A stretch of 64,000 nt of DNA from Aldehydirespirator sp965261105 (GTDB lineage: Bacteria; Actinomycetota; Acidimicrobiia; Acidimicrobiales; Aldehydirespiratoraceae). The stretch is taken from positions 3,596,001 to 3,660,000 of the forward strand of contig CBDHCM010000006.1 in NCBI GenBank assembly GCA_965261105.1, in the 5' to 3' direction. A program made the position numbers and the translations under genes. Shown here piece after piece: positions 33,261 to 42,457 of the stretch (position 1 is the stretch's first letter; each line of letters opens with the position of its first letter). The notes below the pieces were generated by a model. That model ran no database searches. It had not been told where the DNA came from and saw only the letters and a program-made list of their open reading frames with translations.

Positions 33261-34262
33261 TCAGTTGTAGTTGGTGGTCTTCACGATCATCGACTCCAGC
33301 CACTCCCCCGAGGTGGTGGGCTCGTAGCGGGGCGGGTCGTCGGGCGAGGTGCAGGTGGGGATGCACTCGATGCGGGCGTCGTAGGTGGGCTGATGGAAGA
33401 ACGCCACCGAGATGCGCTCGCCCCAGGCGCCGTCGGCCACAACCACCCGGTGCAGGGTGGAGACCCAGCGGTCGTTGGTCCAGGCCGCCATCAGATCGCC
33501 GATGTTCACCACGAAGGAGCCCGCCACCACCGGCACGTCCTCCCACTGGCCCTCCGGCGACTTGATCTGCAGGCCGGGCTCGCCGTCGTGGTACAGGATC
33601 GTGAGACTGCCCCAGTCCGAGTGCGGTCCCCGCCGGAACTGCCCCGGCAGCGGCGGCGCGTCCAACGCCGGATAGTGAAGCGCGGCCAGCCCCGTTATGT
33701 GATCGGCGATGGTGTCATCGAACCAGTGCTCGTCCAGGCCGAGGCCCAGCGCCATCAGGCCCATCAGCTTGGCCGCCAAGTCCTCCATGACCGCGTAGTG
33801 GGTCTCGAACGCCTCCTTGAAGCCCGGAAGCCGCTCGGCGTCGGGCCAGACGTTGGGAGCGAAGAAATCCTCCCGTCCCTCGCGGAGCCCGGCGCGGCGT
33901 GCGGCCTCCCGATCGTCGAACCGGTTGACAAGAAACAGTTCTGCCAGGTCAGGCGGCGTTTGCTGGCCTCGCGACAGCGCCAACGTGCTGCTCTGCGCAG
34001 GCTTGAAGCCCCGCCGATTGGTCGTCGTGCTCACGAACCCCATCTTCTCCTCATGCGGCATAGAGAAGAAGGCCCGCGCGGCCGCGTCGATGTGCCGGAT
34101 CACGTCCTCGGAGACACCGTGCCCGCTGATCACCAGGAAGCCCACCTCCTCGCAGGCCCGCCGGATCGCGTCCACCGCTTCGTCGCGCCGCGGCCCCGGC
34201 TCGAACGCCCCCTCCAGATCAACCAGCGGCACCCGGGACACGACTCCCGCCGAGAGCGTCAT
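33261..34262 (-). CDS. Fe(II)/2-oxoglutarate-type oxygenase, copy 3
   Basis: 333 residues from ATG 34262, with GGAGG upstream. Motifs: RVPLVDLEGAFEPGPRRDEA, VGFLVISGHGV, iron ligands in GPHSDWGSLTILYHDGE and STLHRVV, and RISVAFFHQPTYDARIECIP. Roughly three quarters identical by eye to copy 2 along its length. The two are head-to-tail with a 182-base gap, so copy 2 may be co-transcribed or have its own promoter. Confidence 0.88.
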   Translation of the reverse strand: MTLSAGVVSRVPLVDLEGAFEPGPRRDEAVDAIRRACEEVGFLVISGHGVSEDVIRHIDAAARAFFSMPHEEKMGFVSTTTNRRGFKPAQSSTLALSRGQQTPPDLAELFLVNRFDDREAARRAGLREGREDFFAPNVWPDAERLPGFKEAFETHYAVMEDLAAKLMGLMALGLGLDEHWFDDTIADHITGLAALHYPALDAPPLPGQFRRGPHSDWGSLTILYHDGEPGLQIKSPEGQWEDVPVVAGSFVVNIGDLMAAWTNDRWVSTLHRVVVADGAWGERISVAFFHQPTYDARIECIPTCTSPDDPPRYEPTTSGEWLESMIVKTTNYN

Positions 34263-34421
34263 CGAAAGTCCTCCATGGTCGGCCGTCGTCTTCGGTCGCG
34301 GACAGTAGCCGGGACCCGCCCTGGCGCGCCGGGCCAGGGGGTGCCGTCCATCACCCCGTATTCCGGCGGGACGCCGTCGGTGGCGGAGGCGATGCTGGCC
34401 TACGCCTGACCGAGCCCGCCG

Positions 34422-35429
34422 TCAGGCGACCACGACTACCGGGGTGCCCATCGGGGCCCACTCGTAGAGCTGTGCGGCCTTGTCGTCGCGCTGGCGGACG
34501 CAGCCCGCGGAGCGGTGCTCGCCGAGCTCGTCGATGGTCTGGATGGGGATGCCGTGGCGGTCGCTGGGGATCGAGTGGAAGCCGATGGCCGCGCCGCTGC
34601 GGCCCCGGGTGAAGCGCACCATGTGCTTCATGGTCACGCCCGGCGTGAACGACCAGGCGTTCACCGACTTGGAGAACACCCGGTAGCGGCCCGGAGCGGG
34701 GGTTCCGACTCGGCCGCTCACGAGGTAGGTGTCGACCAGCGAACCGTCGGCCCCCACCAGCCACATCCTCTGGTTGCCGACCCCGTAGACAACATGCTTG
34801 GTTCCGGCCAGACCCACGTCGGGGGTGGACGCGCCGACGGTCCACAGCACGCGGCCATCGGTGTGGCCGATGGTCATGGTGCCGTCGTCGCTCACCATAA
34901 GGAACGCCCCCGGCCAGTCGTAGGTGCGCGAATGCCATAGCGCATCGAAGGGCGTGACCGGAAGCTCGTAGAGCACCATGTTGCCGTCGGGCTGCATGAT
35001 CAGCGTGCGGTCGGACTGCCCGACGGTGCGAGAGTCCCACAGAGCAAGGAAGCCGTCGGTGTCGTACAGCACCAGGTTGCCGTCGTGCTGCAACGTCAGC
35101 CGGTACCGGCCATTGGGCGAGCTGACCGACTCCCCGGGCGACAGCGACTCGCCCGGCATCATCGTGCTGCTCGCCGCGTTCGCCTGAGCGCTGCCGGACG
35201 ACTGGAGAGTGGCCGACTCCGCCAGTCCAGAGGCCGCGCCGGCAGCCGGCGCCCCTACCGCAGCCAGCAGCGCTAGGACCAGCGAGGCCACCAGGACCGC
35301 TCGCAGCGCGCGCTGAGGCCGGCCGGCGTCGCTCTGGCTGCCACCGAACTGGCTCGAGGCCACCAGGACCGCTCGCAGCGCGCGCTGGGGCCCCGAACGG
35401 GCATGAGCAGCGGCCCGATGGGCAATCAT
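34422..35429 (-). CDS. Secreted bulb-type lectin / L,D-transpeptidase fusion
   Basis: 335 residues. The hydrophobic stretch ALRAVLVASLVLALLAAVGA (about 41-60) ends in an Ala-rich cleavage region, so export is expected. Residues about 95-190 are a bulb-lectin domain (YRLTLQHDGNLVLYD, IMQPDGNMVLYE, ALWHSRTYDWPGA). Residues about 215-335 are a YkuD-type L,D-transpeptidase domain (AIGFHSIPSDRHGIPIQT, LGEHRSAGCVRQ with the catalytic Cys and the preceding His). It would crosslink or anchor peptidoglycan; the lectin could bind wall or surface sugars. The N-terminal start is uncertain because of a 38-bp duplication before the signal sequence. Confidence 0.8.
   Translation of the reverse strand: MIAHRAAAHARSGPQRALRAVLVASSQFGGSQSDAGRPQRALRAVLVASLVLALLAAVGAPAAGAASGLAESATLQSSGSAQANAASSTMMPGESLSPGESVSSPNGRYRLTLQHDGNLVLYDTDGFLALWDSRTVGQSDRTLIMQPDGNMVLYELPVTPFDALWHSRTYDWPGAFLMVSDDGTMTIGHTDGRVLWTVGASTPDVGLAGTKHVVYGVGNQRMWLVGADGSLVDTYLVSGRVGTPAPGRYRVFSKSVNAWSFTPGVTMKHMVRFTRGRSGAAIGFHSIPSDRHGIPIQTIDELGEHRSAGCVRQRDDKAAQLYEWAPMGTPVVVVA
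35283..35392. repeat. 38-bp direct duplication at the start of the lectin/transpeptidase gene
   Basis: 35283-35320 and 35355-35392 are almost identical and 72 bases apart. They encode PQRALRAVLVAS twice, once before and once inside the signal peptide. The upstream copy may be non-coding if translation starts later. Confidence 0.85.
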
Positions 35430-35540
35430 CGGGAGTCAACGTACAGGGGCTGTGGAAAAGTACCGGGGGCCTGGGACGCAGGTTGGCATGGAGACCGTGT
35501 CTCCCGTCTGCTGTCACACCCCTGTCCTAGGGTGCCTTTC

Positions 35541-38500
35541 ATGGCGATCGACTGCGTGACGACGGCCTACGGGCCGCCCGCCCAGGAGGCTCTGGCAGAG
35601 GCTGTGGGGCGGGCCAAGGCGGGCGATCCGCTCGCCCCGGTGACGGTCGTCGTGCCCAACCACTACGTGGGACTGGCCGCCCGTCGGGCGCTGGGCCGCC
35701 GCGAGCGCAACGGCACCAGGGGGATCGCCGCGGTTGCGTTCCGCACCGCTTACAGCCTCGCTGAGCACCTCGGAGGAACCGAGATGGCCGACCAGGGGCG
35801 CCGGGGCGTGTCGAGCACCGTCATCGCCGCCGCCGTCCGCGCTGCTCTGCGCCGAGACCCAGGCCACTTCCGGGGCGTCGAGACCCACCCGGCCACCGAG
35901 CGAGCCCTGACGCGAGCACACCGGGAACTCTCCGAACTCGACCGCTACCAGCTTGCGGCTCTGTCCCAGCAGTCGCCCCGGGCGGCCGACGTGGTGCGCG
36001 TCCATGGGGAGGTTGCCGCAGCCCTCGAGGCAGAGTTCAGCAACGAGCAGCAACTCGCCAGAGCGGCCGCAGCCGCGGTGAGAGCCGACCCGTCGGCGGC
36101 CCGACGACAGCTCGGGCCGGTGATCGTGTTCCTTCCCCAGAGCGTCACCGGCAGCCAGGCCGGCCTGCTGCGAGCGGTGGCCGACGTCACAGAAGCCACC
36201 ATCATCGCGGGCGCAACCGGCGCCGAAGACGCCGACGCCACCGTGCGAGCCTCCCTCCGAAGGCTCGGCGCCGACCTTGACACCTCCGAGACGCCGGCCG
36301 GGACCGCGCCGAATCGCCCGGCGGGCACGGTGCGGGCCCTGAGCGTCTCCGACGCCGACGACGAGGTGCGCCACGCGGTTCGGGCTGTGGTGGACGCCGC
36401 CCGGGCCGGCACACCGCTGGGCCGATGCGCCGTCTTGTACGGAGTCGAGACCCCGTATGTGCGCCTAGTCGGCGACGCTCTCGACGCCGCCGGGATCAAC
36501 CGCTGCGGCGCTACGGCCAGCACGGTGGAGACATCGCTGCTGGGCCGGTCGCTGCTGGAGATGCTGGCGCTGCGAGACCAGGGCTTCTCCCGGCGCGCCG
36601 TGATGGCGTGGCTGGCCGGTGCGCCCGTGGGCATCAAGCGGCCCGATCCCGACGCCGCACGCGGGGACGGCGAAGCCGCCGACAAGGACAACCTCAGCTA
36701 CAAGGCCGCGCCGGGCCACAAGGACGGCCTCATCGACGAGACGGCACCGGACACCAAGGCCCCTCCACACGACGAGACGGCACCGGACACCAAGGCCCCG
36801 CCGCACGACGAGACGGCACCGGACACCAAGGCCCCGCCGCACGACGAGACGGCTCCCATGAAATGGCAGAGCGTTCCTAGCGCGGCGTGGGAGCGGGAGG
36901 CTCGCTCCGCCCGGGTGGAGTCGGGCATCGACAGCTGGAGGCAGCGGCTTGACCGGTACGCGGCGGACTGCGCCGCCGAGGCTGAACGCCTCAAAGCCGA
37001 CGAAGACCAGATGTGGCTCGGCGTGCGGCTTCGCCGCAGGGCCGAGCGGGCCTCGGAACTGCTCGCATTCGTGGAGGAACTGCACCGCGACCTCGATCCG
37101 CAGCCAGCGCCGCTCACCTGGGCCGACTTGGCCGCTTGGTGCCAGCAGCTGGTGCACAAGTACCTGGGAGGGCGGTTGCGCCGGAGCTGGCCGGACGAGG
37201 AGAGAGGGCTCGCCGAGCGGGTGGAAAGCGCCATCAACCGGCTGGGCGACCTCGACGGCACCGACGACGACCCGTCGTCCGCCGCCTTCCGCAGGGCATT
37301 GCAGCTCGAACTGGAGGGCGCCCCGCACCGCCATGGCCGTCTGGGCGCGGGCGTGCTCGTCGGGCCTGCGGAATTGGCGCTGGGCGTGGAACTCGACCTG
37401 GCCGTGGTGTGCGGCATGGCCGAGGGCACCTTCCCGGCCCGCCGCAATGACGACGCTCTGCTGCCCGACCGCGAGCGGCGCGCCGTCGGACGGGACCTGC
37501 CCGCCCGGGGCGACCGGTCCGGTGACGACCATCGAGCGCTGCTGGCAGTGATCGCGGCCGCAAGGCGGACTGTGCTGCTGTACCCGCGCGGCGACCTGCG
37601 GCGGGCTGCGGACCGCTGGCCGAGCCGGTGGCTGACCGAGCAGGCCGGCAGCCTCGAGGAGGTGCCGTCCTTCGTGGCCGGGCTGCGCCGGACCGGTTTC
37701 CCTGCCCACGCTCACGAGTACGACGCGAGGTGCCTGCTCGACTGGCACTACGACCGCGGCCGCGGCGCCAGCAGCCCTCAGGACGACTTGACCCGGCTCC
37801 CCAGCGTGCGCAAGCGCGTCGAGCTGCGCCGGGGCATCGAGCTGCACCGGGGCCGCCTGTCTTCGAGGCTGACCCGGTTCGACGGCAACCTGGCCGACGG
37901 CGACCTCCGGGAAGCCGCCCTCCCCCACCCGACCGCCGGCGACCAGGTGACGTCGGCGTCCCGTCTGGAGGCCTGGGCCGGGTGCCCTCATCGCTACTTC
38001 ATGCGCTACGTGCTGCGGGTGGAAGCCATCGACGACGAGGACGACGAACATCGCATCAGTCCACTGGAGCGCGGCAGCCTCGTGCACCGGATCCTGGAAC
38101 GCTGGCTGACCGAGGCCATCGACCACGGCGCCGTGCCCTCTCCCCCAGAGGCTTGGCCCGATCGGTTGCGGGCCCGCTTAACGGCCATCGGAGAAGAGGA
38201 GTGCGACCGTCTCGCGACCCGAGGCCTCGTCGGCCGCAAGCTCTACTGGGAGTACGACCGCCGGCAGATCCTCGCCGACCTCGACCGGTTCGTCGATTTC
38301 GACGACGCCAGGCGAGCCCAGTACCGATCGCGTCCCGCGGCAGCGGAACTCGGCTTCGGGATGCCCGACAGTCCCGGTGGCCCCGCCGCCATCGAGATCG
38401 GCCACGGGCGATCTCTGAAGATTCGGGGATCCATAGATCGCGTCGACGAGACCGACGATGGAGGCCTCCTGGTGATCGACTACAAGACCGGCTCAGCCCG

Positions 38501-38945
38501 CTCCTATGAGAAGCTCAGTCTCGAAGACCCGACGCTGGGCGGCAGTCGGCTCCAGCTCGTGCTCTACGACCTCGCGGCTCGCAGGCTGCGGGGCGCCGCA
38601 GACACGGCCGACAGCCACGGCGCCTACTGGTTCGTGTCGTCGAAGGGACGATTCATCGAGATCGGCTACCCCACCAATGCCGCCCGCCAGCAGGTGCTTG
38701 AAGCCGTCGGCGCGGTGGTCGACGGCATCGGCGCCGGCCTATTCCCGCTGCACCCCGAGGAGCCCGGGTGGAAGCCGCGGGTGTCGTGCCGCTACTGCGA
38801 ACCCGATGGCATGGGCACCAAGGACCAGTGGCGCGACTGGCAGCGCAAGCAGCGCGACCCGGCCCTCGCCACCTATCTCGACCTCATCGAACCCGACCGC
38901 GGGCAGCCTCAGGGGCGAGAGCGCCCCGAGGGGTCGAGACGATGA
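35541..38945 (+). CDS. AddB-like nuclease/inactive helicase subunit
   Basis: 1134 residues from ATG 35541. The first third is a helicase-like fold without a Walker A motif (VTVVVPNHYVGLAARRAL). The middle has a variable linker with three DETAPDTKAPPH repeats. The C-terminal 330 residues are a RecB-family nuclease: SRLEAWAGCPHRYFMRYVL (first Cys), RGSIDRVDETDDGGLLVIDY (catalytic D and DxK) and VSCRYCEPDGMG (two Cys of an iron-sulphur cluster). With the next gene it forms a double-strand-break resection complex. The stop overlaps the next start by ATGA. AdnA/AdnB naming is also possible for actinobacteria. Confidence 0.85.
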   Translation: MAIDCVTTAYGPPAQEALAEAVGRAKAGDPLAPVTVVVPNHYVGLAARRALGRRERNGTRGIAAVAFRTAYSLAEHLGGTEMADQGRRGVSSTVIAAAVRAALRRDPGHFRGVETHPATERALTRAHRELSELDRYQLAALSQQSPRAADVVRVHGEVAAALEAEFSNEQQLARAAAAAVRADPSAARRQLGPVIVFLPQSVTGSQAGLLRAVADVTEATIIAGATGAEDADATVRASLRRLGADLDTSETPAGTAPNRPAGTVRALSVSDADDEVRHAVRAVVDAARAGTPLGRCAVLYGVETPYVRLVGDALDAAGINRCGATASTVETSLLGRSLLEMLALRDQGFSRRAVMAWLAGAPVGIKRPDPDAARGDGEAADKDNLSYKAAPGHKDGLIDETAPDTKAPPHDETAPDTKAPPHDETAPDTKAPPHDETAPMKWQSVPSAAWEREARSARVESGIDSWRQRLDRYAADCAAEAERLKADEDQMWLGVRLRRRAERASELLAFVEELHRDLDPQPAPLTWADLAAWCQQLVHKYLGGRLRRSWPDEERGLAERVESAINRLGDLDGTDDDPSSAAFRRALQLELEGAPHRHGRLGAGVLVGPAELALGVELDLAVVCGMAEGTFPARRNDDALLPDRERRAVGRDLPARGDRSGDDHRALLAVIAAARRTVLLYPRGDLRRAADRWPSRWLTEQAGSLEEVPSFVAGLRRTGFPAHAHEYDARCLLDWHYDRGRGASSPQDDLTRLPSVRKRVELRRGIELHRGRLSSRLTRFDGNLADGDLREAALPHPTAGDQVTSASRLEAWAGCPHRYFMRYVLRVEAIDDEDDEHRISPLERGSLVHRILERWLTEAIDHGAVPSPPEAWPDRLRARLTAIGEEECDRLATRGLVGRKLYWEYDRRQILADLDRFVDFDDARRAQYRSRPAAAELGFGMPDSPGGPAAIEIGHGRSLKIRGSIDRVDETDDGGLLVIDYKTGSARSYEKLSLEDPTLGGSRLQLVLYDLAARRLRGAADTADSHGAYWFVSSKGRFIEIGYPTNAARQQVLEAVGAVVDGIGAGLFPLHPEEPGWKPRVSCRYCEPDGMGTKDQWRDWQRKQRDPALATYLDLIEPDRGQPQGRERPEGSRR
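36735..36857 (+). repeat. 36-bp in-frame tandem repeat in the addB-like gene
   Basis: Three units (36735-36770, 36771-36806, 36807-36842) encode DETAPDTKAPPH, with a partial fourth (DETAP). Unit DNA is identical except for one or two third positions. It lies in a linker between domains. Confidence 0.95.
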
Positions 38946-41900
38946 CCGGCACCGCGTCTCATCTGGTCGACCAGGCCGCCCGCAACCGGATCGGATCCGA
39001 CTTGGAAAGCACCCTCTTCGTCGAAGCCGGCGCCGGCTCGGGCAAGACCAGAGCCCTCGTCGACCGGGTGGTGGCCCTCATCGGCTCCGGGATGGCCATG
39101 GAGAACATCGCGGCCATCACCTTCACCGAGAAGGCTGCCGCCGAGCTGAGGGACCGGATCCGCGGTCGCCTGCAGAGCATCGACACTCGCAATGATCTCG
39201 GTGAGGAGCGTGCCGAGGCGGCATTGCACCAACTGGACGGAGCCGCGGTGGGCACGCTGCACTCCTTCGCGCAGCGGATCCTTTCCGAGCACCCGGTGGA
39301 GGCCGGTCTGCCGCCCAGCGTGGAGGTGCTCGACGACATCGGTTCGCAGATCGAGTTCGACGTCCGCTGGCGCGACTTCCTCGATGGGCTCCTCGACGAG
39401 CCCGAGATGGGTCCGACGCTGCTCCGGCTCGAGATGCTGGAAGTGAGACTGGCACACATCCGAGCACTGGCCGTGAGGCTCAACCACAGCTGGGACCGCC
39501 TCGAGGGCCGCTTCCCGGGCGAGCCCGATCCACTGCCGCCGGTCGATGTCGGCGAGATCGGGGCGGGCATGCAGGCCCTCGCCGAGATCAAGGACAGGTG
39601 TTCCGCCGGCCGCGAGGACACGCTGTGCGCCCGGATCGAAGCTGTCGAGCGTGAACTGGCCCGGCTTGACGACAGCTTGGACGACGTGACCCGGATCGAG
39701 GTTCTCAAATCGGCCATCGAGGCCGGAAAGGGCAGGGGCCCGGGCCGTCAGGACAACTGGGGAGACGGCGACGAGGGCAAGGCCAACAAGGCGGCCGCCA
39801 CGGCCGCGCTCAAGACCCTGGCCGCACCGCGGAGCCGCAAGCCGGGCGACCCGCTGTCGATCTGCGAACAGATCCTGGACCGGGCGGCACAGGCTGCGCT
39901 CGAGGTGCTCGTGGCCCGGCTGGCTGCCTTCACTCTCGACGCCGCGGAGCAGCGGCGCGCCGGCGGACGCCTCGAATTCCACGACCTGCTGGTGCGGGCC
40001 CGCCTGCTGCTGCGCCACGACACCCGCGGCCCGGCAGTGCGGACGGCCCTGCGGGAGCGCTACCAGCGCCTGCTCATCGACGAGTTCCAGGACACCGACC
40101 CGATCCAGGTGGAGCTGGCCGCGCTGCTCGGCTGCGGCGATTCCGACGCCTCCGGTGCCCGATGGGCGGAACTGGAGCCCGATCCGGGCCGTCTCTTCTT
40201 CGTGGGCGACCCCAAGCAGTCCATCTACCGCTTCCGGGGCGCCGACATCGCCACCTTCCTGGAGGCCCGCGACTGGACGGACCGCCAGGAGCAGGGCCGC
40301 ATCGAGGGCCTCGCCACCAACTTCCGCTCGGTCGAACCCATCATCGACTGGGTCAACGACGTGTTCGGACGAATGATCCAACCGTCTCCGGGCAGCCAAC
40401 CCGAGTACGGACCTCTCGACGCGGTCCGGGCGCCGGTGCCGCGGGGACCGGCAGTGACCGTCCTCGGAGCGGAGCCCGTCGAGATTCCGGGCAGGGCATA
40501 CGCCCAGGAGCTGCGTCGCCGGGAGGCCGCGTCGATCGCACAAGCAGTGGCGGCGATCTTGCGGGACGAATGGGAGGTCGACGACGGCACGCCAACGGAG
40601 CCCGCAACTCAGCCTGCCCGCCTGGGGGACATCGCCATACTGATCCCGTCTCGCACCAGCCTCGGTGACCTGGAGGACGCCCTGGAAGCGGCCGCAATCC
40701 CCTACCGGGCCGAGGCTTCATCGCTCGTGTACAACACGCGTGAGGTGCGCGACGTGCTCAACGCTCTGCAGGCCGTGGCCGACCCGACCGACGAGCTGGC
40801 TCTGGTCGCCGCGCTGCGCTCTTCCCTGTACGGCTGCGGCGACGACGACTTGGCCCACTGGCGCCTCGCCTGCAGGGGCCGGTTCTCGTTGGTCCGCTCC
40901 CAACCCGAGTCCTGCCCCGCCGACCATCCGGTGGCCGACGGGATCGCCCATCTAGCCGGGCTCCACCATGCGAAGCGCTGGACCAGCCCGCCCGCTCTGA
41001 TCGACCGGCTCGTGCGTGAGCGAGGGGCGTTCGAGACTGCTGTGGCCGGCGGGCGGCCCCGCGACGTCTGGCGCCGGCTGCGGTTCGTGATCGACCAGGC
41101 CCGGGCCTGGGCCGACGCGGGCGGCACCAACCTGCGCAGCTACCTCCAATGGGCCCGGCTTCAGGGAGCCGACAACGCCCGAGTTACCGAGACGGTGCTG
41201 CCCGAGACGGACGACGACAGCGTGCGCATCCTGACGGTGCACGCGGCCAAGGGCCTGGAGTTCCCCGTCGTCGTGCTGTCGGGCATGACGACCAAGCTCG
41301 ATCAGCTCGCCCGGGGGCCGACGGTCGCCTTCGACTCCTGCGGAGCGCCGGTGGTGAAGCTGCGCGGCGGAGTGGAGTCGGAGAACTACGAGACGTGGAA
41401 ACCGATCGACGAGCAGATGGACGCCCATGAGCGCCTCCGGCTGCTCTATGTGGCCTGTACTCGGGCCCGCGACCATCTGATCGTGAGCCTGCACCGCAGG
41501 GCGCCGAACGCCAAGGGCAACAAGGAGAACTCCGCGGCGTGGGCGCTGGCCGACGCGGGCGCGGCGGAGGCGGGCGCCTTCGACGGCTCGGTCCTGCTCG
41601 ACTCCCCAGACCAAGCGGCCATTTCCACCGTCGCCGCTCCGGCGCCGGCCAACACCGAGCCGGCGACTCTGCCAGAACGGCATGAGTGGGACCAGGAGCG
41701 CCAGCGCAGCCTGGCGGCGGCCTCAGCCCCCACTACCGTGTCGGCCACCCGGCTCGCCGGCGAGGGCACCGGATCGGCGGCCGTCGATCCAGGATCGGAC
41801 AAGGACCGCGACGATTCGGAGCCACCCCCCTGGAGCAAGGGACGCTACGGCACCGCCATCGGGCGAGCCGTCCACGGCGTGCTTCAGGACGTCGACCTGG

Positions 41901-42367
41901 GCACAGGCCGAGGCCTCGAAGCCCTGGCCAGCAGGCAGGCAGCGGCCGAGGGTGTGAGCGGCCGGGCCCAAGCCGTGGCCGGCTTGGCCCGGGCCGCGCT
42001 CGATACCGACGTCGCCCGCGAGGCGGCAGCGACCGAGCACTGGCGCGAGCTGTTCGTGGCCGCGCCGTTCGGGGAGCGCTTGGTCGAGGGATACGTCGAC
42101 CTCGTCTACCGCGGCCCAAAGGGGCTGGTGGTGGTCGACTGGAAGACCGACTCCGTCGCTGGCGACGGCGGCGTCGACGCCAAGCTGGCGCGCTACCGCC
42201 CGCAGGGGGCGGCCTACGTAGCCGCCCTGGAAGCGGTCACGGGCGAACCGGTGGCCCGCATGGTGTTCGTGTTCCTCGACCGCGTCGGCGCAGAGGAGGC
42301 CGATCTGCCCGATCTTCGTGCTGCGGTGGAAGAGGCGAAGGCTGCCGTATTGGCGATCGCCGGCTGA
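38942..42367 (+). CDS. addA: AddA/RecB-like UvrD-family helicase-nuclease
   Basis: 1141 residues from ATG 38942, overlapping the previous stop. Walker A EAGAGSGKTRALVDR near residue 30, ITFTEKAAAELRDRI, LIDEFQDTDPIQVEL near 380, FFVGDPKQSIYRFRGAD near 420, LTVHAAKGLEFPVVVLSGM near 765, LLYVACTRARDHLIVSL near 840, and the nuclease motif GYVDLVYRGPKGLVVVDWKT near 1060. All helicase and nuclease signatures are intact, so the enzyme should be active in recombinational repair and degradation of linear DNA. Confidence 0.92.
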   Translation: MTGTASHLVDQAARNRIGSDLESTLFVEAGAGSGKTRALVDRVVALIGSGMAMENIAAITFTEKAAAELRDRIRGRLQSIDTRNDLGEERAEAALHQLDGAAVGTLHSFAQRILSEHPVEAGLPPSVEVLDDIGSQIEFDVRWRDFLDGLLDEPEMGPTLLRLEMLEVRLAHIRALAVRLNHSWDRLEGRFPGEPDPLPPVDVGEIGAGMQALAEIKDRCSAGREDTLCARIEAVERELARLDDSLDDVTRIEVLKSAIEAGKGRGPGRQDNWGDGDEGKANKAAATAALKTLAAPRSRKPGDPLSICEQILDRAAQAALEVLVARLAAFTLDAAEQRRAGGRLEFHDLLVRARLLLRHDTRGPAVRTALRERYQRLLIDEFQDTDPIQVELAALLGCGDSDASGARWAELEPDPGRLFFVGDPKQSIYRFRGADIATFLEARDWTDRQEQGRIEGLATNFRSVEPIIDWVNDVFGRMIQPSPGSQPEYGPLDAVRAPVPRGPAVTVLGAEPVEIPGRAYAQELRRREAASIAQAVAAILRDEWEVDDGTPTEPATQPARLGDIAILIPSRTSLGDLEDALEAAAIPYRAEASSLVYNTREVRDVLNALQAVADPTDELALVAALRSSLYGCGDDDLAHWRLACRGRFSLVRSQPESCPADHPVADGIAHLAGLHHAKRWTSPPALIDRLVRERGAFETAVAGGRPRDVWRRLRFVIDQARAWADAGGTNLRSYLQWARLQGADNARVTETVLPETDDDSVRILTVHAAKGLEFPVVVLSGMTTKLDQLARGPTVAFDSCGAPVVKLRGGVESENYETWKPIDEQMDAHERLRLLYVACTRARDHLIVSLHRRAPNAKGNKENSAAWALADAGAAEAGAFDGSVLLDSPDQAAISTVAAPAPANTEPATLPERHEWDQERQRSLAAASAPTTVSATRLAGEGTGSAAVDPGSDKDRDDSEPPPWSKGRYGTAIGRAVHGVLQDVDLGTGRGLEALASRQAAAEGVSGRAQAVAGLARAALDTDVAREAAATEHWRELFVAAPFGERLVEGYVDLVYRGPKGLVVVDWKTDSVAGDGGVDAKLARYRPQGAAYVAALEAVTGEPVARMVFVFLDRVGAEEADLPDLRAAVEEAKAAVLAIAG

Positions 42368-42446
42368 GCACTGTCATGGAGGTCGCGAAGGCTGCAAGTC
42401 TTGGCGTTCAGGAGCTGAGCGCCGTCGTGGAGGTCGCCAAGGCTGC
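42324..42446 (+). repeat. About 50-bp decaying repeat at the 3' end of addA
   Basis: GTCATGGAGGTCGCGAAGG (from 42373) and GTCGTGGAGGTCGCCAAGG (from 42424) differ at two of 23 positions over their full length. A weaker copy lies inside addA at about 42324. In a frame different from addA the downstream copies encode VMEVAKAAS and VVEVAKAAA and stop at 42468, suggesting a former C-terminal extension lost by frameshift. Confidence 0.6.
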
Positions 42447-42457
42447 GGCGGCCGATG

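Noticed and set aside
34263..34421. Plus-strand frame ending TPYSGGTPSVAEAMLAYA as a possible gene fragment
   Set aside because: Too short, no family recognised, and it continues from antisense sequence of the oxygenase gene.
36465..38126. A 553-codon minus-strand frame over the AddB-like gene
   Set aside because: No motif, and the opposite strand encodes a full nuclease with conserved catalytic and Cys residues.
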